Positions 7,002 to 14,294 of a DNA stretch of 36,474 nucleotides are shown here, piece after piece. The DNA is from JAGWJU01 sp035533295 (GTDB lineage Bacteria; Elusimicrobiota; Elusimicrobia; UBA1565; UBA9628). The stretch is taken from positions 1 through 36,474 of the forward strand of contig DATLUA010000068.1 of NCBI GenBank assembly GCA_035533295.1. The letters run 5' to 3'. Position numbers and translations under genes: made by a program. How positions within the stretch are numbered: position 1 is the first letter of the stretch; the number at the start of each line of letters is the position of its first letter. The notes beneath the pieces are model-generated. The model made no database searches, had not been told where the DNA came from, and saw only the letters and a program-made list of their open reading frames with translations.

Positions 7002-9281
7002 GTGGCGGAGCGAATCGATCCGGTCTGCGGCATGACGGTCCGCAAGGAGCCGCCCTTGCGCCACACGCTTGACGGAACGGACTATTTCTTCTGCAATCCG
7101 CGCTGTCTGGAGAAGTTCAAGGCCGACCCAGAGCGCTACCTGAACCCCGCCCAAGAAGAACCCGCTGCTTGCGCTCCGGGACTCTACACCTGCCCCATGG
7201 ACCCCGAAGTTCTCCAAGACGGGCCCGGCGCCTGCCCTATCTGCGGCATGGCCCTTGAGCCCGCCGCCCCTCAAGCGGACGGCGGCCCGGATACGGAAGC
7301 CGCGGATATGCGCCGGCGCTTGGCCGCCGGCGCGGCGCTGACGGTTCCCCTGATCGTCGCGGGCATGACCGGCATGGCGGGCGCGGGAAGGTTTTTAAGC
7401 CCGCCGTGGTCCTGGGTCCAGGCCGCGCTGGCCGCGCCCGTCGTTCTCTGGGCCGGAGCGCCGTTTTTCGCGCGCGGTTGGCAGTCCCTGCGCCGCCGCG
7501 CCCTCAACATGTTCACGCTCATCGCCATGGGCACCGGCACCGCCTTACTTTATAGCCTGCTGGCCGCGCTTGTTCCAGGCCTATTTCCCGAGGCCTTCAG
7601 GGCTCCCGACGGCCGCCTGCCGCTTTATTTCGAGGCCGCGGCCATCATCACCGTGCTGGCGCTTTTGGGGCAAGTCCTGGAGTTGGGCGCCCGCAAAAAA
7701 ACCGGCGAGGCCCTGCGCCAGCTGCTGCGCCTGGCGCCTAAGACCGCCCGCCGCCTTAAAGACGGGGCGGAAACGGACGTCCCGCTGGAGTCGGTGCATC
7801 CCGGAGACGTGCTGCGGGTCCGGCCCGGGGAAAGCGTGCCCGTCGACGGCGTCGTGCTGGAGGGCGCTAGCTCGGTCGATGAGTCAGCGATTTCCGGCGA
7901 ACCCTGGCCCAAGGCCAAGGAAACGGGCGACGCGGTCACCGGAGGCACGGCCAACGCGGAAGGCACTTTTCTCATGCGCGCCGAAAAGGTGGGGCAAGAG
8001 ACCATGCTGGCCCGCATCGCCGCCCTCGTAGCCAAGGCGCAGCGCAGCCGCGCGCCCGTTCAGCGCTTGGCGGACTCGGTCTCGGCCTATTTCGTGCCCG
8101 CGGTCATCCTCTCGGCCCTTGCCGCTTTCGCCGCTTGGTCGCTCTGGGGACCTCAGCCGCGCCTCGCCCACGCCCTGGTCAGCGCCGTTTCGGTTCTCCT
8201 GGTCGCCTGCCCCTGCGCGCTGGGCCTGGCCACGCCCATCTCCGTCCGCGTCGGCATGGGCCGCGGCGCGCGCGGGGGCGTTTTGTTCCACGACGCCCGC
8301 GCCCTGGAAATTCTGCACAAAGTCGACACGCTGGTTCTGGATAAAACCGGGACCTTGAGCGAAGGCAAGCCGCGGGTCTGCGCCGCGATTGCGGCGCCGG
8401 GCTTCTCGGAACAAGAGGTCTTGTCCCTGGCCGCGGCCTTGGAGCGCGGCAGCGAGCATCCCCTGGCCCGCGCGATTCTGGCGGCCGCGGCGGAGCGCGG
8501 CATCCGGGCTCCGGCCGCGGAAAATTTCAAGGCCATGCCGGGACAAGGCGTCTCGGGGCGGGCCGCCGGGCGCGAGCTTCTCTTGGGCAACGCCCGTCTC
8601 ATGGCCCAGCGCGGCGCCGCGCTGGGGGTTTTTGAAGAAAAAGCCGCGAACTTGGCGAAGGAAGGGCGCACCGCCGCGTTTTTGGCCGTCGACGGCGCGG
8701 TCGCGGGGCTCATCGCGGCCGAGGATCCCCTGCGCGAAGGCGCCGCCCAAACCTTGGCGCGGCTCAAGGCCGAGGGACTGCGCTTGGTCATGCTGACCGG
8801 AGACTCGCGCGGCGCGGCTCAGGCCGCGGCTGCCCGTCTGGGCATTTCCGAAATTCTGGCCGAGGTTCTGCCGGAGAAAAAAAAGGACGCGGTTTCGGCC
8901 CTGCAAAAAGAGGGGCACGTGGTCGCCATGGTGGGCGACGGCGTCAACGACGCGCCGGCCCTGGCTCAAGCGGACGCGGGCTTGGCCATGGGCACGGGAA
9001 CCGACGCCGCGCTTAAGAGCGGAAACGTCACGCTGGTCAAGGGCGACTTGTCCGCGGTCCTGCGCGCTAGGCGCTTAAGCCGCCTCGTCATGAGGAACAT
9101 CCGGCAAAACCTTTTCTTCGCCTTTGTCTACAACGTCGTGGGCGTGCCTCTGGCCGCGGGCGCGCTTTATCCCTTCTTCGGCCTTCTCCTGAGCCCGGTT
9201 TTCGCCAGCGCGGCGATGAGCTTAAGCTCGGTCTCGGTCATCGCCAATGCTCTCCGCCTCTCGCGCGCGGATCTGAGCTAG
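7002..9281 (+). CDS. copA: Copper-exporting P1B-type ATPase with N-terminal YHS and heavy-metal-binding domains
   Basis: A 759-residue P-type ATPase. N-terminal metal-binding parts are a YHS/TRASH-type domain (DPVCGMTV ... FFCNPRC, ~4-47) and a YTCPMDPEV ... CPICGM domain (~57-83), in place of the usual HMA repeats. Membrane CPC is at 403-405, phosphorylated D447 in DKTGT, HP at 486-487, TGD at 599-601 and GDGVND at 645-650. YN (710-711) and MSLSS (739-743) in the last helices are the Cu(I)-ATPase signature. It exports Cu(I) from the cytosol using ATP. A longer frame exists from TTG 6966, but GTG 7002 is preferred because a -10 box ends 6 nt before it. Its last 4 nt overlap the convergent methyltransferase gene. 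Confidence 0.94.
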   Translation: MAERIDPVCGMTVRKEPPLRHTLDGTDYFFCNPRCLEKFKADPERYLNPAQEEPAACAPGLYTCPMDPEVLQDGPGACPICGMALEPAAPQADGGPDTEAADMRRRLAAGAALTVPLIVAGMTGMAGAGRFLSPPWSWVQAALAAPVVLWAGAPFFARGWQSLRRRALNMFTLIAMGTGTALLYSLLAALVPGLFPEAFRAPDGRLPLYFEAAAIITVLALLGQVLELGARKKTGEALRQLLRLAPKTARRLKDGAETDVPLESVHPGDVLRVRPGESVPVDGVVLEGASSVDESAISGEPWPKAKETGDAVTGGTANAEGTFLMRAEKVGQETMLARIAALVAKAQRSRAPVQRLADSVSAYFVPAVILSALAAFAAWSLWGPQPRLAHALVSAVSVLLVACPCALGLATPISVRVGMGRGARGGVLFHDARALEILHKVDTLVLDKTGTLSEGKPRVCAAIAAPGFSEQEVLSLAAALERGSEHPLARAILAAAAERGIRAPAAENFKAMPGQGVSGRAAGRELLLGNARLMAQRGAALGVFEEKAANLAKEGRTAAFLAVDGAVAGLIAAEDPLREGAAQTLARLKAEGLRLVMLTGDSRGAAQAAAARLGISEILAEVLPEKKKDAVSALQKEGHVVAMVGDGVNDAPALAQADAGLAMGTGTDAALKSGNVTLVKGDLSAVLRARRLSRLVMRNIRQNLFFAFVYNVVGVPLAAGALYPFFGLLLSPVFASAAMSLSSVSVIANALRLSRADLS

Positions 9282-10450
9282 GCCCGCCGCAGCGAAACGA
9301 CGGTCTCCACGTGCTCGGTGTGCGGAAAGAGGTCCACCATCTCGGCCTGCTCGGCGCGGTAGGACGGAGCCAAGGCGGCCAAGTCCCGGGCCAAAGCGTC
9401 CGGGTTGCACGAAACATAAATGAGCAGCGGCGGGCCGTCCGCGCGCAAAGCCGCGGCCGCCTTGGAATGCAGGCCCGCGCGCGGCGGATCGGCCACCGCG
9501 ACTCCCGGCTTCATGTCGAGCAGGGCCGGCAGAAGCGTCTCAGTTTGGCCGATGTAGAATTCGGCGTTTTGGACGCCGTTATCGGCGGCGTTTTTCTTGG
9601 CGTCCTCGACCGCGGCGGCGTTGGACTCGACGCCCACGACTTTTTCGCACGCGTCGGCCAGGGACAAAGCGAAGCCCCCGCCGCCGCAATAGAGGTCGAG
9701 AACTTTTCCGGGCTTCGCCTGCGCCGCCCAGCGCCGCGCGATGCCGTAGAGGACCTCGGCGCCGCGCGTATTGGTCTGAAAGAACGACGCGGGCGAGATT
9801 TGAAAGCGCAGCTCCCGGCCCTCAAGCCTCAGGATTTCCGTGATCCGCCCGGAACCGGCAAGGACCTCCACGGAATCGGGCGAGGCCGTGTCGGAAATCT
9901 TGGCGTTGACGCCGCGCAGAATCGCGGTAGCCGGGTAGGCTTCTTTCACCGCCGCGGCGAAGGACTCGGCCGGAAAATCGCCCGGGGCGGTGATGAGATG
10001 CACCATGCGCTCGCCGCCGTTCTTGCCCTCGCGCACCACCAAATGGCGCAAGAACCCGACATGGCGCACGCTATTATAAGGAGGAAGGCCGCTTCGAGCG
10101 GCCCAGCGGCGCACGCCGGCCAAGAGCGCGGGCGTCTCCGGCGAGAGCAGGCGGCATTCCCGCAAATCGAGCACGCGGCGCCACTGGCCCTTGGGCTTGA
10201 GGCCGAGATAAAGGGAGGGCCCCTCCGGCCTAGGCGGGTGCACGTCGCTAAAGCCGAACTCCATTTTGTTGCGATAGAACCACAAATCAGGCGAGGGGTG
10301 CGCGGCCTGGACTTCAAGGCCCGCAGCGGCCAGCGCCGCGTTGACCCGGAATTTCTTGCGCTCCAGCTGCTCGGGATAGGGAATATTCTGGATGGAACAG
10401 CCGCCGCATTCGCCGAAATGGCGGCAGAGCCCCGCCGGGCCCGGATTCAC
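9278..10450 (-). CDS. RumA/TrmA-family RNA (uracil-5-)methyltransferase with 4Fe-4S cluster motif
   Basis: A 390-residue SAM-dependent RNA m5U methyltransferase. Cys9, Cys15, Cys18 and Cys99 form the CX5CX2C...C set that binds a 4Fe-4S cluster in RumA/RlmD. SAM motif I is DLYCGGGGF (252-260), followed by DPPRAG (321-326). The catalytic Cys348 lies in YVSCNP. The N-terminal TRAM domain of E. coli RlmD is absent, as in several shorter homologues, so the exact target (23S rRNA U747 or U1939 type) is not fixed. GTG at 10450 overlaps the TGA of ychF (GTGA), so the two form an operon with coupled translation. The 3' end overlaps copA by 4 nt. Confidence 0.92.
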   Translation of the reverse strand: MNPGPAGLCRHFGECGGCSIQNIPYPEQLERKKFRVNAALAAAGLEVQAAHPSPDLWFYRNKMEFGFSDVHPPRPEGPSLYLGLKPKGQWRRVLDLRECRLLSPETPALLAGVRRWAARSGLPPYNSVRHVGFLRHLVVREGKNGGERMVHLITAPGDFPAESFAAAVKEAYPATAILRGVNAKISDTASPDSVEVLAGSGRITEILRLEGRELRFQISPASFFQTNTRGAEVLYGIARRWAAQAKPGKVLDLYCGGGGFALSLADACEKVVGVESNAAAVEDAKKNAADNGVQNAEFYIGQTETLLPALLDMKPGVAVADPPRAGLHSKAAAALRADGPPLLIYVSCNPDALARDLAALAPSYRAEQAEMVDLFPHTEHVETVVSLRRA

Positions 10451-11532
10451 TTGGCCGCGGCGGGGGCGGAAAACTTAAAGAAGCACACGTCGCCGTCCTT
10501 CATCGCGTAGTCCTTGCCCTCGGAACGGATGAGGCCCTTCTCGCGCAGCACGGATTCCTTCGAATGCCGATCGATATCCGCGAAGGAGTAAACGTCTGCC
10601 TTGATGAAGCCCTTCTCGAAATCGGTGTGGATGACGCCGGCCGCCTGCGGCGCCTTGGCGCCCGCGGACACGGTCCAAGCCCGCACCTCGTCCTCCCCGG
10701 CGGTAAAAAAGCTCTGCAGCCCCAGGACTTGGTAGGCCGCCACGATGACGCGCTCGAGCCCGGGAACCTCCAGGCCCATCTCGGCCATGAACACCTTGCG
10801 ATCCTCCGAAGCCAACTGCGCGATTTCGGCCTCGATTTTTCCGCACAGGACCACGCCTTGGGCGCCGCGCTCCTTGGCTGCGGCGCCAAACGCGGCCACC
10901 AGGGCCTGGTCCGGCGACTCGTCCGTGTTCCCGATGAACAAGACCGGCTTGGCGGTGAGCAGGGCGAAATCCCGGATGGACTTGGGATCGAGGCCCAGGG
11001 ATCGCGCGGGCTTGCCCTCGGAAAGCGCGGCCTTAAGCTTTTCGATGAGCGCCAGGGACTCCTTGGCCGCCTTGTCTCCGGACTTGGCCTTGCCGGAGAC
11101 CTTGTCGTGCTGCTTTTCCAGGCTCGCCAAATCGGCCAGGGCCAGTTCGGTCTCGATGATCTCGATGTCGCGCTTGGGATCGACCGCGCCTAGGGTATGA
11201 ACCACGTCCGCGTCGCGGAAAAGCCGCACCATCATGGCGACGGCGTCCACCTCCCGGATATGGGACAAAAACTTGTTGCCCAGGCCCTCGCCCGCGGCCG
11301 CGCCCTTGACCAGGCCTGCGATATCGATGAAGCGCACCAGGGCCGGCGTGGTTTTCTTGGGCTTGAAGAGCGCGCTCAGGCGCTCGAGCCTCGCGTCCGG
11401 GACGGCCACCACGCCGACGTTGGGCTCGATGGTGGTGAAGGGATAGTTGGACGCGGCCGCGTGCCCGGAGGTGAGCGCGTTGAAGATGGTGGATTTTCCG
11501 ACGTTGGGAAGGCCGACGATTCCGATTTCCAT
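10447..11532 (-). CDS. ychF: Redox-regulated ATPase YchF (Obg-like)
   Basis: A 361-residue YchF/OLA1 protein. It opens with MEIGIVGLPNVGKSTIFNA, whose P-loop is GLPNVGKST. It contains DIAGLVKGAA(A)GEGLGN (G3 region), a coiled-coil alpha-helical insert (~130-175) and a C-terminal TGS domain with HTDFEKGFIKADV. The family binds ATP rather than GTP and associates with ribosomes in stress responses. An ATG at 11550 is in frame, but it overlaps a -10 box (TATGAT, 11551-11546) and would add MIRPRG, which the family lacks. The ATG at 11532 is therefore chosen. The expected 5' leader is about 7 nt with no Shine-Dalgarno sequence. It is followed by the RumA-type gene. Confidence 0.95.
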   Translation of the reverse strand: MEIGIVGLPNVGKSTIFNALTSGHAAASNYPFTTIEPNVGVVAVPDARLERLSALFKPKKTTPALVRFIDIAGLVKGAAAGEGLGNKFLSHIREVDAVAMMVRLFRDADVVHTLGAVDPKRDIEIIETELALADLASLEKQHDKVSGKAKSGDKAAKESLALIEKLKAALSEGKPARSLGLDPKSIRDFALLTAKPVLFIGNTDESPDQALVAAFGAAAKERGAQGVVLCGKIEAEIAQLASEDRKVFMAEMGLEVPGLERVIVAAYQVLGLQSFFTAGEDEVRAWTVSAGAKAPQAAGVIHTDFEKGFIKADVYSFADIDRHSKESVLREKGLIRSEGKDYAMKDGDVCFFKFSAPAAAK

Positions 11533-11545
11533 GCCGCGAGGCCTT

Positions 11546-11551
11546 ATCATA
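11546..11551 (-). promoter_or_regulatory. -10 box of ychF
   Basis: TATGAT on the minus strand ends 13 nt before the preferred ychF ATG. The predicted transcription start would lie about 7 nt before the codon, so the leader is very short and lacks a Shine-Dalgarno sequence. Confidence 0.5.
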
Positions 11552-11656
11552 CTAAAACCGGAGTTTGCGCGCCGGTCCCGAGGTCCTAAACGGGCCTAGG
11601 CCGGAAGACCACGAGCCCTGGGCCTAAAGCCCCAAGGAAAAGTCCGCGATATTCCT

Positions 11657-11662
11657 TATAGT
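11657..11662 (+). promoter_or_regulatory. -10 box of first metallopeptidase gene
   Basis: TATAGT ends 9 nt before the GTG at 11672. No Shine-Dalgarno sequence lies between them, so transcription would start 2-3 nt before the codon. The upstream ~100 nt to ychF carry a 10-bp palindrome GGCCTAGGCC at 11593-11602 of unknown meaning. Confidence 0.5.
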
Positions 11663-11671
11663 TTCGTCACC

Positions 11672-14233
11672 GTGGACAAGAAACCCGTTCAAAAGATTTC
11701 CGCCGTTCTTTTATCTCTGGCCGTCCTGCTCCCCTCGCTGCTCTCGCCCGCGAACCTGCGCGCGCAGGCCGACGAAGCGGCGCCGCAAGCCTCTTTCGGC
11801 TCTGCGGCCATGGCGGGCGCGGCAGCGGCTCTTGTCCCCTCCATCCAAGCGCTTCCCTCCGATTTCAGCTCGACCCTGCCGGTCAATCCCGCGGAACTCT
11901 CCGCCCCCGCCGAAGGTTCCGCGCCGCGGGTCAAGGCCGCGGCCATGCCGGCCGGCGCGGCGCTCCCGATGGGAAACCCGGCGGCGCTTCAAGAGGCCCT
12001 TCCGATTTCCGCCGCTCAAACCGCGCCCGAAACGGCCGCTTCCGTCGCCGCGCGCCCAAGCCGGGCCCCGGCGCCGCCTCTAAAGGCCGCCGCCCAAGCC
12101 CCGGCCCGCGGCAAGGGACTTTTGGGCCGCGCCGCCCGCTTCGCGGCCCGCGGGCTCTCTCTGGGCGCGAGCCTCTTCGACGGTTCCGCGCTTAAATCCC
12201 CCTCGCTCTCGCCCTCGGCCCTGTCCTACGGCATCCTGCGCCGCCGGAGCAAAGTTCCCCTAACCCTGCCGCCGGGAGTCCGGGTCACCAAGAAAGTCAT
12301 GCCGTCGGCCGGCCAGGGCGGCCCCGTGTCCCTGAGCAAATTTTATCTTTCGCCCGAGCAGACGCTGGAGGACGGCTCCCAGCCCGCCGTCTTGAACGCC
12401 GATCCTTCCGACATGGCCTCGGTCGAGCAGGCCCTGCGCAATCTTGTGGACCGAAATCCCTCCGAATACGGCGCCGCCAGCAGCCGGGACATGCGGGCGA
12501 CCAGCGTGCAGCGGCTGCCGGGGACCGGAAACCAGGCCGACTCCATCATCGCGGTGTTCCGGCAGGTCAAGGAAGGCGCCGACATCGGCGGCTCCCCCTA
12601 CGCGCTCGCCGTGGAGGGCGCCAATTTGCGCTTCCACATCAAGGTCCTAAACGGCAAGGCCGTGCTGATGGCGGTCGAGGGCGGATTCGTTCCCGGCATC
12701 GACTCCTCGGTCATGACCGTCAACTACACCGACGACCAAATGGAGCAGATCGCGGCCCAGCAGATCGGCGCCGCCTCGGACGGCTCCGGCCCCGCGCTCC
12801 AGTTTTTAACCCGCCAGTTGACCTTCATCCAGGGTTCCTGGCACGCCATGAACATCTACCAGGGCGACGATTTGGACGGCAACCCCGTCATCGTGCTCGT
12901 GGACGTGAAGTCGGGCCAGGCCTACGCGGTCAACCCGGACGACATGCGCTACGGCGGATTGCCGGGCAGCCGCTTGAACGTCGTGGCTGACGCGCCCGCG
13001 GCCGTTTCCGGCCAAGCCCAGGCCCGCGGCACGACGCTGACCCAAGACGGCGAGGACCACGGCCCGACCGGCCCCATGCCGCTCATCAACACCTACGTCT
13101 ACGACGACGCCGGCCATGTTCTGGCGGTCACCGACACCAACGGCTCATTCACGCTCCCGGCGGATTTAAACGGCGGCAAGCCCGTGCGCGTGACGGTCAA
13201 GCTCGACGGCATCTACGGCAAGCTTTTCGACGAGGACTCCAAGGATTCTCCCATCGTGGCCGCCATGATGGCCACGCCCGGCCGGCCCGTCACCTTGACG
13301 CTCAACCCCACGGGCGACAACGAGCAGTTGGACGCCGACGTCAACGGCTACGTCTATCCCTATCAGATGATCGAGTGGCTTAAGTCCATGCTGGGCCTGG
13401 GCGGCGACGCGCGCTTTTTCCAGCCGCTGCGTAACGGCATCCACGCCAACGGCACGCAGATGGTGGCCAACGCCTTCTACGATCCCACCGTGGACGCTTT
13501 CTTCCTGATGAAGCGGGGAACCCTCCAGGAGCCCTCCAGCCGCGCCAAGCCCCGTCTCGCGTTCCGGGCGCTGGCCCGCATTTTCCGGACGCCCCGCCGC
13601 GGCCGGGCCGCGACCATCACGCTGGTGGCGGAAAACACCGCACAGCCGTCCATCGAGCTGCACGAATTCGGCCACCGCCAGTACCAGGTCGCCTCGCAGA
13701 TTCGCCTGAGCGCCGTCGAAGCCGCCGCTGCCGCCAACCGCTTCATCAAATGGCTCATCGATCCCATCATCGGCTCCGAGTCCAATGAGGCCGGGGCGGA
13801 CACCTTCTCCATGTTCATCCGCGACTCTCCGGTCATCGGCAACGGCTTTTTCCTGAGCGCCACGCCGGCCTCGGCCTTGCCCAGCCCCAACATCATCCGC
13901 ACCGGCGCGAACCAGACGGCCTACGACACCTCCGACAATCCCAACGACGATCCGCACCGGCAGGGCGAGACCCAGATGGGCACGGCGTGGCGGACTTACC
14001 AGGATCTCATCCCGGAGATGGGCCAGGCCGCCGCGCTGCAGTACGCGGCCAAACTCTTCATCCGAACCTGGCTCTACGTCCAGCCGGGCAACGTCGCCTC
14101 GGCCCTGACCCACGCGCTTTTGGCGGACATGGCCCCGGACGGGACCATCCCCCACGCGGACATCATCCGCGGCCACGCCCAGAACGACCACGGCTTGACG
14201 CTGCCCTCGCCCGGCGCGCCGCCGGCCAATTGA
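11672..14233 (+). CDS. Exported thermolysin/fungalysin-like zinc metallopeptidase (paralogue 1)
   Basis: 853 residues with a signal peptide (MDKKPVQKISAVLLSLAVLL, then ANLRAQA). An Ala/Pro-rich low-complexity stretch runs to ~170, followed by a propeptide-like region (~190-430) resembling FTP/PepSY: AVFRQVKEGAD, VLNGKAVLMAVEGGF, SWHAMNIYQGDD. A carboxypeptidase-regulatory-like segment (TNGSFTLPADLNGGKPVRVT) comes before the peptidase part. There, VANAFYDPTVDAFF leads to HEFGH (664-668), NEAGAD with Glu706 as probable third zinc ligand, and HRQGE (His762), which matches the M4/M36 active-site His. It is probably a secreted protease with a self-cleaved prodomain; the substrate is unknown. GTG start; a paralogue follows directly. 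Confidence 0.8.
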   Translation: MDKKPVQKISAVLLSLAVLLPSLLSPANLRAQADEAAPQASFGSAAMAGAAAALVPSIQALPSDFSSTLPVNPAELSAPAEGSAPRVKAAAMPAGAALPMGNPAALQEALPISAAQTAPETAASVAARPSRAPAPPLKAAAQAPARGKGLLGRAARFAARGLSLGASLFDGSALKSPSLSPSALSYGILRRRSKVPLTLPPGVRVTKKVMPSAGQGGPVSLSKFYLSPEQTLEDGSQPAVLNADPSDMASVEQALRNLVDRNPSEYGAASSRDMRATSVQRLPGTGNQADSIIAVFRQVKEGADIGGSPYALAVEGANLRFHIKVLNGKAVLMAVEGGFVPGIDSSVMTVNYTDDQMEQIAAQQIGAASDGSGPALQFLTRQLTFIQGSWHAMNIYQGDDLDGNPVIVLVDVKSGQAYAVNPDDMRYGGLPGSRLNVVADAPAAVSGQAQARGTTLTQDGEDHGPTGPMPLINTYVYDDAGHVLAVTDTNGSFTLPADLNGGKPVRVTVKLDGIYGKLFDEDSKDSPIVAAMMATPGRPVTLTLNPTGDNEQLDADVNGYVYPYQMIEWLKSMLGLGGDARFFQPLRNGIHANGTQMVANAFYDPTVDAFFLMKRGTLQEPSSRAKPRLAFRALARIFRTPRRGRAATITLVAENTAQPSIELHEFGHRQYQVASQIRLSAVEAAAAANRFIKWLIDPIIGSESNEAGADTFSMFIRDSPVIGNGFFLSATPASALPSPNIIRTGANQTAYDTSDNPNDDPHRQGETQMGTAWRTYQDLIPEMGQAAALQYAAKLFIRTWLYVQPGNVASALTHALLADMAPDGTIPHADIIRGHAQNDHGLTLPSPGAPPAN

Positions 14234-14294
14234 CAAAGGAATTTAAAATCGTGATTCCACAAAAGGAGCCGGCTTCGAGAGAAGCGACCCGACC

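Noticed and set aside
11533..11550. ychF start at ATG 11550
   Set aside because: This codon overlaps the TATGAT -10 box and adds residues not found in the family, whose proteins start a few residues before GIVGLPNVGKS.
14230..14235. TTGACA as a -35 for the second metallopeptidase gene
   Set aside because: It overlaps the upstream stop codon and no -10 lies 16-18 nt downstream; TAAAAT at 14244 is too close.
13166..14236. Long minus-strand frames of 200-480 codons opposite the metallopeptidase genes, the debranching enzyme, the GH63 gene and others
   Set aside because: They are frame shadows caused by high third-position GC; translations are Arg/Gly/Ala-rich with no recognisable motifs, while the plus strand carries clear families.
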